Shown here piece after piece: positions 48,401 to 55,567 of a stretch of DNA of 64,000 nucleotides. The position numbers and the translations under genes are program-made. How positions within the stretch are numbered: position 1 is the first letter of the stretch; each line of letters starts with the position of its first letter. Under the pieces are notes generated by a model, which worked only from the letters and a program-made list of their open reading frames with translations, was not told where the DNA came from and did no database searches. This stretch comes from Cryptomeria japonica (Eukaryota > Streptophyta > Pinopsida > Cupressales > Cupressaceae): positions 506,617,373-506,681,372 of the forward strand of contig NC_081415.1 of the NCBI RefSeq assembly GCF_030272615.1, in the 5' to 3' direction.

Positions 48401-51269
48401 CAACAGCATTTGGATTTAGTTTCCAGGTCAGATTTCAAGTTTCAGACCTAGGGTTTTCAGCAGGATGGCCAGGCACAACTGGGTTTGCTACAAAAATGAA
48501 GCTACATCCATTTATTGCAATCTATAATTTTTGTTTTCTGCCTCTTTTTAAAAAAATTACAAGTGTACGTTGCAACAATATATAAAGATATTAAATAAAA
48601 CCTCCCAGAATAATTATCAGTCTTTCAGAAACCATGACATCCACCAGAAGACAAAACCCCAAAATGGAAAAACGAATTGGAACATTAAAATTCAAATGTC
48701 ACTTAAACGAGTTCATGGTCAATATAAAATCTAAGCGAAAAACTGTAGTCAGAAATTTCGAGAGAGTGATAGGTGCCTTAACAATGATTATTAGAAACTT
48801 AACTGTTATTTAGAACTGCTATCACAAGACCACCTGTCAATATAAGCACTAGTGTTATTTCATAGAATATAAAGTACATCTTTGATTAGCTTCTGTGTTT
48901 AATATAATATGAGAAGCACGCATTGCAGAAAGCACAAGTTGCTCACAACTAGCAAAGCTACATTGTTTTGTACAATTGGCATTACATCATTCAGAATAAA
49001 CAATAGAGAATGAATACATCCCAAGTATTAGTATCATGGGATTTATCAGCTCCTGTGAAAGATTAAGGTAAAAATGCTGTGGAATTTATGTCCTTAGAAC
49101 ATGTTAAAAATATTGCCGGGTTTTATGGTGTTTCAAGAACTAAACAACCAAAGGCAAAAGACACTGCAAAATACAGTATAACAGAAGACATGCAGCTTTG
49201 AATCATAAATGTGCATTGATCTACAGATACTACAAACTTTTAAACTCCCATTTAGAACTCAAAAAATGTCATGTGCCATTGCAAGAACAAAATAAAGACC
49301 TGGCAATAGGAGCTTGAGAACTAACTTTGTTGGATCTTGCATCTTGTCCATCAAACAATTTTTCATAATGATGCCCGCCCTGCTTGTATTGCTCCAATAT
49401 AGGTGCTGCGAATAACAACATAAGCAAACATAAATTCTTACTAACTTATTAAGCATCAATGTTTTAGTGACCTATAGTTACACTAGGAAGTAGAATTTTA
49501 TGGACCTAGTCAAATGTTAATGTATGCACCCTTAAATTGTCCAGTCTACCAAGGTTTGGACTGAATAATTATTTTGACAACAGTGCCTTTGCAAAATCAT
49601 TTTTGTGTCTACTTGACTTGGGACAAAGTAATCACAAAAAAAAAAGATTTCCAAAATAGATATGGTTTTCAAAATAGAAATCTGCCAAAAAAAAGTTGTG
49701 TTTCTCATTCATGGTATTTTCCATAGGCATTAGGAGACACAATATATATGTACTGTGATGGAGACATGAAATATGGTACAAGAGTCTATATAAATAAAGG
49801 TATGACTATAGAAAATATAGTCTCCAAGAGATTTGTAAATGTCAGAAATGAGGTCCCTCTGTTAACTACAATGAACCAAACCAGAGGTCATTCAGTAACA
49901 AACACTTTGCATACAATCTCCCATAGCAGCTCACAACATATATGCAACAAAATAAATTGGAATGAATCTAATTTCAAACTTGAGAGGCCTTCCCCCGCTC
50001 AAAATCAAAACAAACAAACCCAAAATAATCAAGGTGAGGTCACTAGGTAAAATGTGTTCAAACGAAAAAATTGCAAATAAAAGTTTCACCAGGGTGATTC
50101 CTCCTAGGATTAGGTGCAAACTCTTAGTCATCAGGAGGAATGAGATGAGTTGAATTTCAAACTTGTGAGACCTTGAGCCTCGCCAGCTCAAAATCAACAG
50201 GGTGAGTCAAATAAAAAACTTGAGAGACCTTAAGACACCCCAGCTGAAAATCAAAACAATCCTGAAAAGCTGATGGGGGATCAATTGGTAAAAATATGTT
50301 CAAACCGAGAAATCGTAAATAAAAACTACACCAGCGTTATTCGTCCTGAAATTAGATGTAATCCCCTGGTCATCAGGATCGGTGGGGCTAAGGCGAATTT
50401 CAAATTTGAATCACGTTGAGCCTCCCAAGCTCAAAATTAAAAGAAATGGAAAAAATCACAGTAGGTCAATCGGTGAAACTATGTTCAAACAAAGAAAATT
50501 GTAAATAAAAACTACACCGTTAGGTTGCTGTTGGTTTCTATCACCTTACCACGGTGACCAGTGCCAAAACTATTCGAGCTCAAACAGGTCCTCGGGCATT
50601 GCATAACGAAGAATTTTAAAAAAGAAGAAGAAAAACCATTGCCAGAATTATGAAGCGTGACGACATACCGGTCGGTGAATCAAAGGCGCCGGGAGGAAGC
50701 GGATCAAAGTCGACGCCGAGAATGGGGCCATCTTCCTGCAACGGCTCCCCCAGCTGAGCTTCCACTGCAGCAATCGCCCTCACTTCCGCGGGACTCAAAT
50801 GCTGCAGAGCGGGCACCTGCGCCTTCTTTTTCCACACCCCTTCCTCGCAATTAGGCTTTAAACCTCTCTGATTGCGTGAGGCATCGAAGTCACCATAGTA
50901 ATTGGCCATCAACGCCGAAGGAGGAGGAGGGGAAGGCGCAGGTTGTTCTTTCTCTTTCTTTGGCTTCTTGTCCTTGAGCCGCCTGTGACAAAACCACATC
51001 TGCAGCTGCCTGTCCGAGAGCCCCAACTGAACCGACAGCTCCGCCCTCACTGCCTCCGACGGATAGTTATCATCTGCAACACACAAACAATAAGCCTTCC
51101 AATTTTTCTCTCTCTTCTCTCTACACAAATTGAACAAAAATTATGGATCCAAAAAACAAATCCTACTTAAATACGTTCTCTCCAGCGTCTCGAGCTGCGT
51201 GGGAGTTTTCATTTTTCTCTTGATGTTACCACCGGTTTCCTTCCTGTCGGCCTCTGCCTCCGCCTCCAT
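11622..51269 (-). CDS. RLT: Homeobox-DDT domain protein of the RINGLET family (RLT1/RLT2-like), 18 coding exons
   Basis: The family acts in the nucleus as an accessory subunit of ISWI chromatin remodellers (CHR11/CHR17 in Arabidopsis), where it influences nucleosome spacing and the floral transition. My exons, all minus strand with GT-AG junctions, are: 51167-51269, 50669-51073, 49300-49405, 46716-47244, 46517-46606, 46293-46436, 45976-46198, 24280-24380, 22781-22867, 22506-22658, 22245-22400, 20684-20893, 19820-20560, 19120-19695, 13949-14569, 13655-13759, 12597-12860 and 11622-12425. Their lengths sum to 5418 nt (1805 aa plus TAA), slightly longer than the roughly 1700 aa of Arabidopsis RLT1. 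The start ATG has an in-frame TAA six codons upstream. Intron 7 is 21,595 bp. Domains in order are homeodomain (17-74), coiled coil (380-530), DDT (560-622), HARE-HTH (735-812), WHIM1 (965-1035), WHIM2 (1165-1230) and AT-hook/acidic tail. No internal stop is required. Confidence 0.93.
12597..13759 (-). CDS. RLT: RLT exons 16-17
   Basis: Exon 16 (13655-13759) encodes ASIPSEALKTFWTEGYRRSW and ATSPAELLQ. Exon 17 (12597-12860) encodes IITQLEGAVNRDWLSSTFET and LPWIPHTTAAVALRLMALD, the conserved WHIM3-like block. Both junction sets keep phase 0. Confidence 0.9.
13949..14569 (-). CDS. RLT: RLT exon 15
   Basis: The exon continues WHIM2 with AFDALLASLDTRGVREAHLH. It then has an acidic linker, SIDLGRNNVENKHALERYMD and WLW, and a cysteine cluster CEVCHEVYWSRDRHCSFCHC that looks able to bind metal. 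It ends LPSRVQLLKVAIAAVE|GTGAG. Confidence 0.92.
14570..16467. other. RLT intron 14, 3' portion (gene sense)
   Basis: This AT-rich intronic sequence lies between exon 15 and the LTR element. I see no gene. A short tandem (TCAAACTGAACTGCTTAA, twice near 15715-15750) is the only structure noted. Confidence 0.5.
16712..16723 (+). other. Primer-binding site (initiator Met-tRNA type)
   Basis: TGGTATCAGAGC directly follows the CA end of the 5' LTR. This is the classic plant tRNA-iMet complement used to prime minus-strand synthesis. Confidence 0.92.
17499..17650 (+). pseudogene. Copia-type gag N-terminus, truncated
   Basis: An ATG at 17499 opens MASLTNIMLEHS, then an amber codon (17535-17537), then KLSGLNYNTWKQRMFTISEY. 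The LNYNTWKQRM block is typical of Copia gag N-termini, which places the element in the Ty1/Copia group. Gln would be expected at the amber codon. Nothing of gag beyond this, and no pol, is present. Confidence 0.75.
17658..18088 (+). repeat. Eight GATTTTTTCCTCAAAAATC-type hairpin units
   Basis: Near-palindromic units beginning at about 17658, 17692, 17729, 17763, 17828, 17864, 17943 and 18071 share a T-run, a TCC(T/A)C loop and a complementary A-run. Spacing is irregular (34-128 bp). They fill the space where coding sequence would lie in an autonomous Copia element. Confidence 0.75.
18264..18278 (+). other. Polypurine tract before the 3' LTR
   Basis: A purine-rich stretch ending AGGGAAGG abuts the TG of the 3' LTR, as needed for plus-strand priming. 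Confidence 0.65.
19120..19695 (-). CDS. RLT: RLT exon 14: end of WHIM1, start of WHIM2
   Basis: The exon begins ERQEAANALKRQMWAEAQLD, the Arg/Lys-rich end of WHIM1, then has a variable linker. It ends with YRSIPLGQDRRHNRYWQFV and HWKVIDTDE, the WHIM2 motif thought to contact linker DNA. The following intron of 4550 bp contains a complete LTR element. Confidence 0.92.
19820..20893 (-). CDS. RLT: RLT exons 12-13: HARE-HTH and WHIM1
   Basis: Exon 12 (20684-20893) and exon 13 (19820-20560) encode RLTPGTVKYAAFHVLSLEGG, LTILEVAEKIQ|ESGLRDL and TSKTPEASIAAALSRD. This is the HARE-HTH winged helix, predicted in this family to contact DNA. An acidic linker follows, with a DADADADADD run from a hexanucleotide repeat near 20255-20280. 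Then comes LMEGEYSDLSVEERLNALVA, the start of WHIM1. The donor is CTCGAG|GTAATT. Confidence 0.92.
20894..22244 (-). other. RLT intron 11
   Basis: The intron of 1351 bp has no recognisable element or conserved reading frame. Confidence 0.6.
22245..22400 (-). CDS. RLT: RLT exon 11
   Basis: This 156-nt, 52-codon exon contains WGFDIREWRQYLNPLTWPEV and LRQFALAAGFGPQWKK, a strongly conserved block following the DDT domain. The acceptor is GTTACAG and the donor GAG|GTAAAG. Confidence 0.92.
22506..24380 (-). CDS. RLT: RLT exons 8-10: DDT domain
   Basis: Exons 24280-24380, 22781-22867 and 22506-22658 encode VFPPKSVKMKIPFAVRPW, then VGNLLMVWRFIITFADVLGL, WPFTLDEFVQALHDY and DSRLLGEIHVSLLKTIVKDI. This is the three-helix DDT fold, the part of RLT proteins that contacts ISWI ATPases. 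Exon 8 sits alone, 1.4 kb before exon 9 and 21.6 kb after exon 7. I found it by its splice sites and by completing a phase-1 codon (G|GA). Confidence 0.92.
23635..24082. repeat. Perfect-to-near-perfect 224-bp tandem duplication in intron 8
   Basis: Two adjacent 224-bp units (23635-23858 and 23859-24082) appear to differ by one base, TTATATGTAAG versus TTATATATAAG. The unit is AT-rich and non-coding. The near identity suggests a very recent duplication, or an assembly artefact. Confidence 0.9.
24381..26627 (-). other. RLT intron 7, part adjacent to exon 8
   Basis: AT-rich intron sequence without recognised genes. It contains a 24-bp direct duplication (TGTTGCCTCTGAATTAATCA, near 25618-25667) and short AATTAAAAATTAGCT repeats near 26275-26320. 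Confidence 0.5.
26690..26718 (+). repeat. G-rich tract with a run of 13 G
   Basis: GGGGTGGGGTC, then 13 consecutive G, then TTGGG, lie in the subterminal region of hAT copy 2. The tract has four or more G-runs, so it could form a G-quadruplex. Homopolymer length may be unreliable in the assembly. Confidence 0.7.
26957..29350 (-). pseudogene. hAT transposase pseudogene, copy 2
   Basis: From ATG at 29350, a BED-like finger reads FNWICNFCNVKYTSSYSRVK and ends at a TAA near 29162. The region 29039 to 28399 carries YANGLSFNVVRSPYWQDML, SDGWKDTKNRPLINVIAV and VVQVITDNAKNCRATGMLI, the DUF659/RNase-H-like core with both Asp positions kept. A frameshift near 28735 breaks it. Later parts read DDAWWERVEYLLSFIEPIMS (about 27890-27950), and LHLLTHRQNEY leads to an acidic C-terminus SFNVNDDADLDLL with a stop at 26957. 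It is about as decayed as copy 1, but retains the catalytic-region Asp that copy 1 lost. Confidence 0.88.
29385..29775. repeat. Long imperfect inverted repeat (foldback), AT-rich
   Basis: Arms of roughly 180 bp (about 29385-29564 and 29596-29775) are reverse complements of each other with scattered mismatches, separated by about 31 bp. It lies just upstream of the hAT copy 2 ATG. Such a structure fits a foldback/MITE-like insertion; no clear target duplication was found. Confidence 0.65.
30390..32030. other. RLT intron 7 segment with internal direct repeats
   Basis: No coding sequence is recognised. The block AGCGAGCTTATAGACAATA occurs near 30878 and near 31020 within a longer diverged repeat. 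CATCCCCCTGCC(G/A)TCCCC occurs near 31063 and near 31882. AAAATCGCTGCCA(A/G)GTGTTT occurs near 30949 and 31987. These look like remnants of a duplicated or nested element with CCCC-rich ends. Confidence 0.5.
32445..33544 (+). repeat. Array of nine CGCTCCTGTCCCT...AGGGACCAGAGCG hairpins
   Basis: Units start at 32445, 32481, 32515, 32674, 32840, 33007, 33173, 33349 and 33514. Each is about 31 bp and can fold with CGCTC/GAGCG and TCCCT/AGGGA stems around a short loop. The first three are 34-36 bp apart; the later ones are 159-176 bp apart (about 166 on average). Spacers are diverged but share motifs such as TTGAATATAA, so this is an old tandem repeat in which the hairpin has stayed most conserved. 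Confidence 0.88.
35037..35044 (+). promoter_or_regulatory. TATA box (TATATAAG) in an LTR-like segment
   Basis: TATATAAG lies upstream of an A/G-rich leader containing repeated GTTAGAA motifs (35065-35170). That arrangement is common around the U3/R border of plant LTRs. No direct evidence of transcription is available. Confidence 0.4.
35613..36644 (+). repeat. Four copies of a CGCTATTTCGC...GCGAAATAGCG repeat
   Basis: Units lie at 35613-35661, 36049-36098, 36316-36364 and 36595-36644. Each has an 11-bp arm, the inner pair AAGGG/CCCTT in most copies, and the complementary arm. Each is preceded by a GATC(A/G)A...GATC(T/C) block and followed (clearly in units 1, 3 and 4) by a GCCGTCCA(C/T)GTGTC block. 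The flanks contain ACGT-core motifs (CCACGTGTC, TGACGTGG) of the kind bound by plant bZIP and bHLH factors. Confidence 0.85.
36717..36722 (+). promoter_or_regulatory. TATA box upstream of the long reading frame
   Basis: TATAAA (in CAGTATAAAGGGAGG) follows the last hairpin repeat by about 70 bp and precedes the ATG at 37220 by about 500 bp. CCAAT motifs occur at about 36735-36810. A CAG acceptor-like site near 37180 suggests that the leader may be spliced. Confidence 0.45.
37220..40856 (+). pseudogene. Unrecognised ~1,210-codon protein, broken by two ochre codons and a frameshift
   Basis: The frame starts MAPKREFSGKVNYLERSVCD at 37220. A TAA at 37547-37549 is followed in the same frame by MALNYDSVMRCIRDVNGK. 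One frameshift near 37830 leads to KGMYWALCQVLGEDAEANMP. The frame stays open for over 700 codons to a TAA at 39963-39965, and continues in the same frame (MIASSPARPPPTSPI...) to a stop at 40854. Both TAA codons could be CAA by one transition. The N-terminal two-thirds looks globular (NHYLLMIVQILNPSLAITFD, FGWYSLLIHLFLFKGGDYF). Then come a Lys/Ser/Pro linker (SSSKGKRKVQDVIDIQDSPK), acidic and helical parts, and a Pro-rich hinge before a final helical domain with an acidic tail. I see no RT, integrase, protease, zinc knuckle or helicase motif. It could be a gag-like or unknown transposon-encoded protein. Confidence 0.7.
40857..42477 (+). other. 3' region of the unclassified unit
   Basis: Non-coding sequence follows the stop. 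AATGAATATCAATATACAG near 41073 resembles a transcript end. The last 300 bp contain a pyrimidine run (CTTTTTTCCTTTTTTTTTTCC) and the right terminus CACGTCAACA. No copy of this region was found at the left end of the unit. Confidence 0.4.
42483..45975 (-). other. RLT intron 7, part adjacent to exon 7
   Basis: AT-rich intron with no recognised gene or element. A diverged direct repeat (GATTTAAATATT...TTTGATTTG) occurs near 43345 and 43420. Confidence 0.5.
45976..46606 (-). CDS. RLT: RLT exons 5-7: charged coiled coil
   Basis: Exons 46517-46606, 46293-46436 and 45976-46198 encode a continuous Glu/Arg/Lys-rich helix with heptad character, for example EEERMMREKQREEERLQREN and RREKILQKESKR. The last of these exons ends in ELMEAAASAKGLSSIFLLDD, conserved in the family before the DDT domain. 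The exon 7 donor AAAG|GTTTTT opens the 21.6 kb intron. Confidence 0.92.
46716..47244 (-). CDS. RLT: RLT exon 4: low-complexity linker
   Basis: The exon encodes about 177 residues rich in Ser, Gln, His and Tyr, with no catalytic motif, then leads into basic sequence (SRIEKKRK). Two acceptor AGs lie side by side. Only the inner one (exon base 47244) keeps the frame with exon 3. It ends at AAACGCAAG|GTATGC. Confidence 0.88.
47245..49299 (-). other. RLT intron 3
   Basis: The intron of 2055 bp has no recognisable element or conserved reading frame. Confidence 0.6.
49300..49405 (-). CDS. RLT: RLT exon 3
   Basis: This 106-nt exon encodes APILEQYKQGGHHYEKLFDG and a short Ser/Gln-rich stretch. It was found by the acceptor TTCGCAG and donor CCAG|GTCTTT, and it joins exons 2 and 4 in phase. 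It is too short for ordinary ORF detection, but the phase match supports it. Confidence 0.85.
49406..50668 (-). other. RLT intron 2 with short diverged repeats
   Basis: The intron of 1263 bp shows a diverged unit repeated about three times (near 49966-50110, 50150-50350 and 50395-50520), sharing GGTCACTAGGTAAAATGTGTTC-like and GCCTC(G/C)CC(A/C)AGCTCAAAATCAA-like segments. No coding function is seen. Confidence 0.5.
50669..51269 (-). CDS. RLT: RLT exons 1-2: start and homeodomain
   Basis: Exon 1 (51167-51269) and exon 2 (50669-51073) are separated by a 93-bp intron that splits the homeodomain at codon 35. The first helix reads KMKTPTQLETLERTYL and the recognition helix reads LSDRQLQMWFCHRRLKDKK. 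WFCHRR in place of the usual WFQNRR is a signature of this family. Exon 2 continues with a Pro-rich linker and LSPAEVRAIAAVEAQLGEPL, a conserved block after the homeodomain, and ends with donor CCG|GTATGT. The initiation region is GC-rich compared with its surroundings. Confidence 0.93.
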
Positions 51270-51700
51270 TCTTCTCCCGCCCGCTTAACTCGCCCTTCGC
51301 CTTCACAATCTACAAACTTTCATGGCTTCCACGAAAACCTAACCTAATATTCGATCAATCTAGGGTTTGGGAAAAAAAGTGGTAAATTGCATTCCGATAC
51401 GAAAACTTGGCTGACTGTCTTCTCTCCGTCTTCTTTTCCTCGGAAAAAGAATTAATTCATCGCTTTCCATTTCTGACGTTGATCATCTAAACTTATTTAT
51501 TCCTCGAGAACTAAATTCCATCACTTATCAATCCAAATTTTCCACCGTTTTAACTTGTTTAAATCGACCTTGTCCACGACGGATTTTTATTTTTTGTTTC
51601 GCACGCACGAACTCCATCTTCCACTTAATTCAAACGTGTGTGACCGCGCTGTATTTCCATTTTTCATTCGCATAGCAGATCATAAACCACAAAAAGTACA
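51270..51700 (-). promoter_or_regulatory. Likely RLT promoter and 5' UTR
   Basis: The sequence just upstream of the RLT ATG is less AT-rich than its surroundings and carries GA/CT-rich stretches on the gene's strand. An in-frame TAA six codons before the ATG fixes the start. I see no convincing TATA box, as is common for chromatin-factor genes. Confidence 0.4.
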
Positions 51701-53872
51701 CCAAAAAGGAGAATTTTTTGGAAATTTGGTATGACGATCCGTTCGCGGATTTCAATCGCGTTTAAACAAATCCGTTCATCATCATGCTTAGACAAATCAA
51801 ATCCGTTCATATCTTTACCTGCACATTTACGTGAATAAATATATATAAATCTGGAGGAAAAAATATTTCCTAACGTGCAATTCATTTAAAACTATTTTGT
51901 GTTTACAAGTGGCACGTCTCCTTCCTTCACCCAATGTCTTTGGAGTAATTGAAGCAAAAATCTTAACTCCCAAAATTAAATTCATAATAAATAGCAGTTG
52001 CTCCCGTACGTCGATGCCATGGAAAGACAAAAAGTGGAGTCAAATGTTTAGTTGGTTGATTGAATGTTCCATTCGAAAAGAATATACCAAAGATTTTATT
52101 ATTATTTTTTTGAAGGTTCAAAATTATGCAAAATTTAGTGCTTTCTAGCATTAGTTAAGCTGAAAAAAGAAAAGACAGGGGAATGTAGAGTTATTTTTCC
52201 TTTTTTTAATTATTGTGGAAAATTCCAATTTAGTATCATTTAGGTATCTATAATAAAGTTTTTGTTGTTAAATTAATTTGAAATTATTTTTTACATTTCA
52301 ATAAAGGTTTTGTTGTTAAACTAATTTGAAGTTACTTTTAATTATGGGAAAAGGATAAATTAGAATATTTTCTTATAGTTGTTTTTAAAGAAATTGACAT
52401 GTGGCTTCATCATATTTTTCCCTCTTCTTTTTATTTTGCCTACAAGAAATATTACCAATAATTTCATTTACAAAATGATATAAGAAGATTGCATAAAAAT
52501 AAGCAGCAATAAAACAAGTGGCTACTACTTGCCTTGTTTTTAGTATAGTTTTAATAATAATTATGATTTAATTTTGATAATGATTATATTTTAAAAATTA
52601 TAATAATTAAGATTAAAAATTAAATATAATTATTTCATAATAATTAAAATTTTACTAGAAAAAAAATATAAATTAAAGAAATCCTAATAAATTTTTAATT
52701 TCACAAAATAAAGTTAAATAATTGAAATAGTTTTAGATTTAAATCTACTTTAAAAACTAAAATATATTAAACAAAAATGTGTAAACAAAACTATATTAAA
52801 AATTAAATATTAAGAAAAAATAAAATTAATAATAAATAACAATAGTCTTGATAGATAATAATTTTATTAAGTCAAACTAATTAAATAAAAATAGTAATAA
52901 TTTTTTAAATTCATTGTAATTTAAATATAATAAAATATGTATAAAAGTATAATTAGTTTTAAACATATTAATTCAATAAAAGAAAACTGTAACTAAAAAT
53001 AACAAATCAATTTAATTTTATTCAATTTCATACTTTTATTATTTGATTTGATTATAGATCTATTTATTAAAATGCATCACAAAAATAAATAAAATGAGAC
53101 CAATAAACTTAAATTAAATTAAAAAATATGGATTAAATTTTAGTAAAGACTCTTGAAATGAAATGTCTTTTTAACATGATTGGTTCAAATTAATTTTTTT
53201 AATAACTAGTTAAGTGGAAAAACAAAAAACTCATTACAATAAGTGTACAAAAAATAATTTTTGTAATTTATAATGTTAAAAATTGTACAATTAGACTTTG
53301 GCAAATTAAAAGATTGAAAAAATTAAAAGTTAAAATTTGTTTGTGATTGGTTCAAATTAATTTTTTTAATAACTAATTAACTGGAAAAACAAAAACCTCA
53401 TTATCTAGAGAGAATATAGCGAAGAATATGGGGTTATAATAAACATCTATTAGGAGAGGAGAGGTGTGAATGTTAAAATATAGAAAGTAAAATTGTAGAC
53501 ATAATTTGTGTGGTGTAATTTTGAAAAATGTAAAAAGTAAACATATTAATAAGCATTTATTAGGAGAGGAGAGATGTAAATATTAGACTAGCATTGCACC
53601 AAAAGGAGGTGCAATGGTTACACAATAGTAAGATATCTATATGTAAAATAATATATTAGAGGGTACAAATTGAAGAAATAGGGATAATTTATAGTATGTC
53701 ATGGTAAACATAAATCAACAAGTTGAGATCTTCGTAATTCCTTTAGGATACTTTATTGTATTATGTAGCTTTTTAACAATATAAGAAAACAATTAATTTA
53801 TGAAAGAGATTATAGTGAATAGATTTGATCTTGATCATTGATATGTCTTCTTTGTTAGTGTTAGATATAGAA
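51701..53872. other. AT-rich upstream spacer with paired direct repeats
   Basis: No gene is seen. GATTGGTTCAAATTAATTTT recurs as part of a roughly 60-bp repeat near 53180 and 53346. TTAGGAGAGGAGAG recurs near 53450 and 53563. The 52560-53100 stretch is extremely AT-rich. Confidence 0.5.
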
Positions 53873-54970
53873 TTAGGGTTAGGGTTATTGTTAAGGTCAA
53901 GTTCAGGGTCGTGGTCACAGTTAGATTAAAATTAGGGATAGAGTTGAGATTTGATTAGGATTAAGTTTAGGGTGTTAGTTAGAAATTGACTTAAGGTTAG
54001 CATTAGTTTTAGGGTTAGAATTAGGTTCGAGGGTTGGGGATGGGGCTAGGGTTACGATTATGATCATAGTTAGAATTGCAAATAAAACCATGACCTTAAT
54101 TACATCCTAACCCTAATATAATACAATTAACACTGATCATAATACTAATCCTAACCTTAATACTAATTGAACCCTAACCCTAACACTATCTCTAACCCTA
54201 ATTTATACCTTAGGAACACCAACTCCAATCATAATTGAATCCCAATGCTACCCCTAACCCCAAGCTTTATCCTAGAATTGTAATCTTGTACTTGAATCCT
54301 AACACTAACTATAATCTGAATTGAGCCCTAACAATAACCCTTGCCCAAACCTAAGCTTTATTTTATAATGGTAACCCTAATTTTAACCAACCCTAATACT
54401 AAACTTAAGTTAACATTAACCCTAACCCTAACTACAATTAAAAGATGGTATATATTATTTGATATTTACATTGCATTCAGAATTGTAATCCAATTCATAA
54501 AAGATGGTGTTCTATATATTGTAATAAAATAATTACACAAATTTTCTTCAAATTAATTTTTATTGTAAAATAATTTTTAAATCATTTAAATTTTCAATAT
54601 TTTTAAATTTGTAATAATTCTTTTTTAAACTAAGTTTAGTCAAGTTTTAGTAGGACAATTCAAATATTATAAAGCATAAAATAATTGTATTGAAAAAAAA
54701 GAGGAGAACATTATATATTTTCAAAAATTAAAATAGTTGTACATTGTTCATTATTTATTTTAAATAGAAAAATACTAAGACATTTTTATAATAATTTTAA
54801 ACTAACAAGTATTATTTTTATTTTTTTTATTATAATAATTAAATTAAATTTAGGCAACACTAACTCTAATGCTAATTTAGCCCTAATACTAACCCTAACC
54901 TAAAATTTATCTTATAATAGAAATCTTACTTTAAACCAACCCCTAGCTAACCTTAACCCTAACCCTAACT
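53873..54970. repeat. Degenerate telomere-like TTAGGG/CCCTAA repeats with strand switch
   Basis: From 53873 to about 54055 the plus strand is rich in TTAGGGTTAGGG-like words. From about 54105 to 54440, and again at about 54876-54970, it is rich in CCCTAACCCTAA-like words. The array is heavily mutated. The word is mostly the 6-base TTAGGG form rather than the 7-base TTTAGGG of most plant telomeres. Confidence 0.75.
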
Positions 54971-55567
54971 GCAATTAAAAGATGTACATATTATTTAATT
55001 TTGGTATATATTATTTAATATTTACATTAGATTGTATTTTTCTTAAAATTATTCTCCAAATCATTTCTTAACTATCTTTTATCAAGTGGAAAAAAAAAAG
55101 CAGGAAAATGCGAAGTTGCAGAGAAAGGAGAAAATCAGCGCCAAATGCATCGAAGGAAAAGGGGCAAAGGCAGGTGTATGCCACACGGCCACAAAGCATT
55201 ACAATTTTCAGTCCTGCGCGAAAGCCCTGTCATGCCAAAGGGTTTGTAGATGACAGGTTGAATCTTAACGCCCGTTGCGAAAAGACATTTCAACAAAATG
55301 GGCTAGGTTCTGGGGAAAAAAAATTCATTCGGCAGCACGGCCTTGCCTCTGTCCAACGGAATTTGGCAGACTTTTCATTCCAAAAAGGAAAGAAAGAATA
55401 TCAGAAAAGCTCGAACAGTTGTCCACAACCCCCGTCATGCATTTCCTCCACTGACTGGCTCGAATCGGATTCCATTGGGAAGAATTAGGGTTTGGAGCCC
55501 TAAGGCGGGAGATATATTCAGTTCCCAAACAGAGGTGAATGGTAAAAAATGTAGTATCCACAGCAAT

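Noticed and set aside
54341-54532. Frame rich in Thr-Leu-Thr
   Set aside because: It is a translation of CCCTAA-like repeats.
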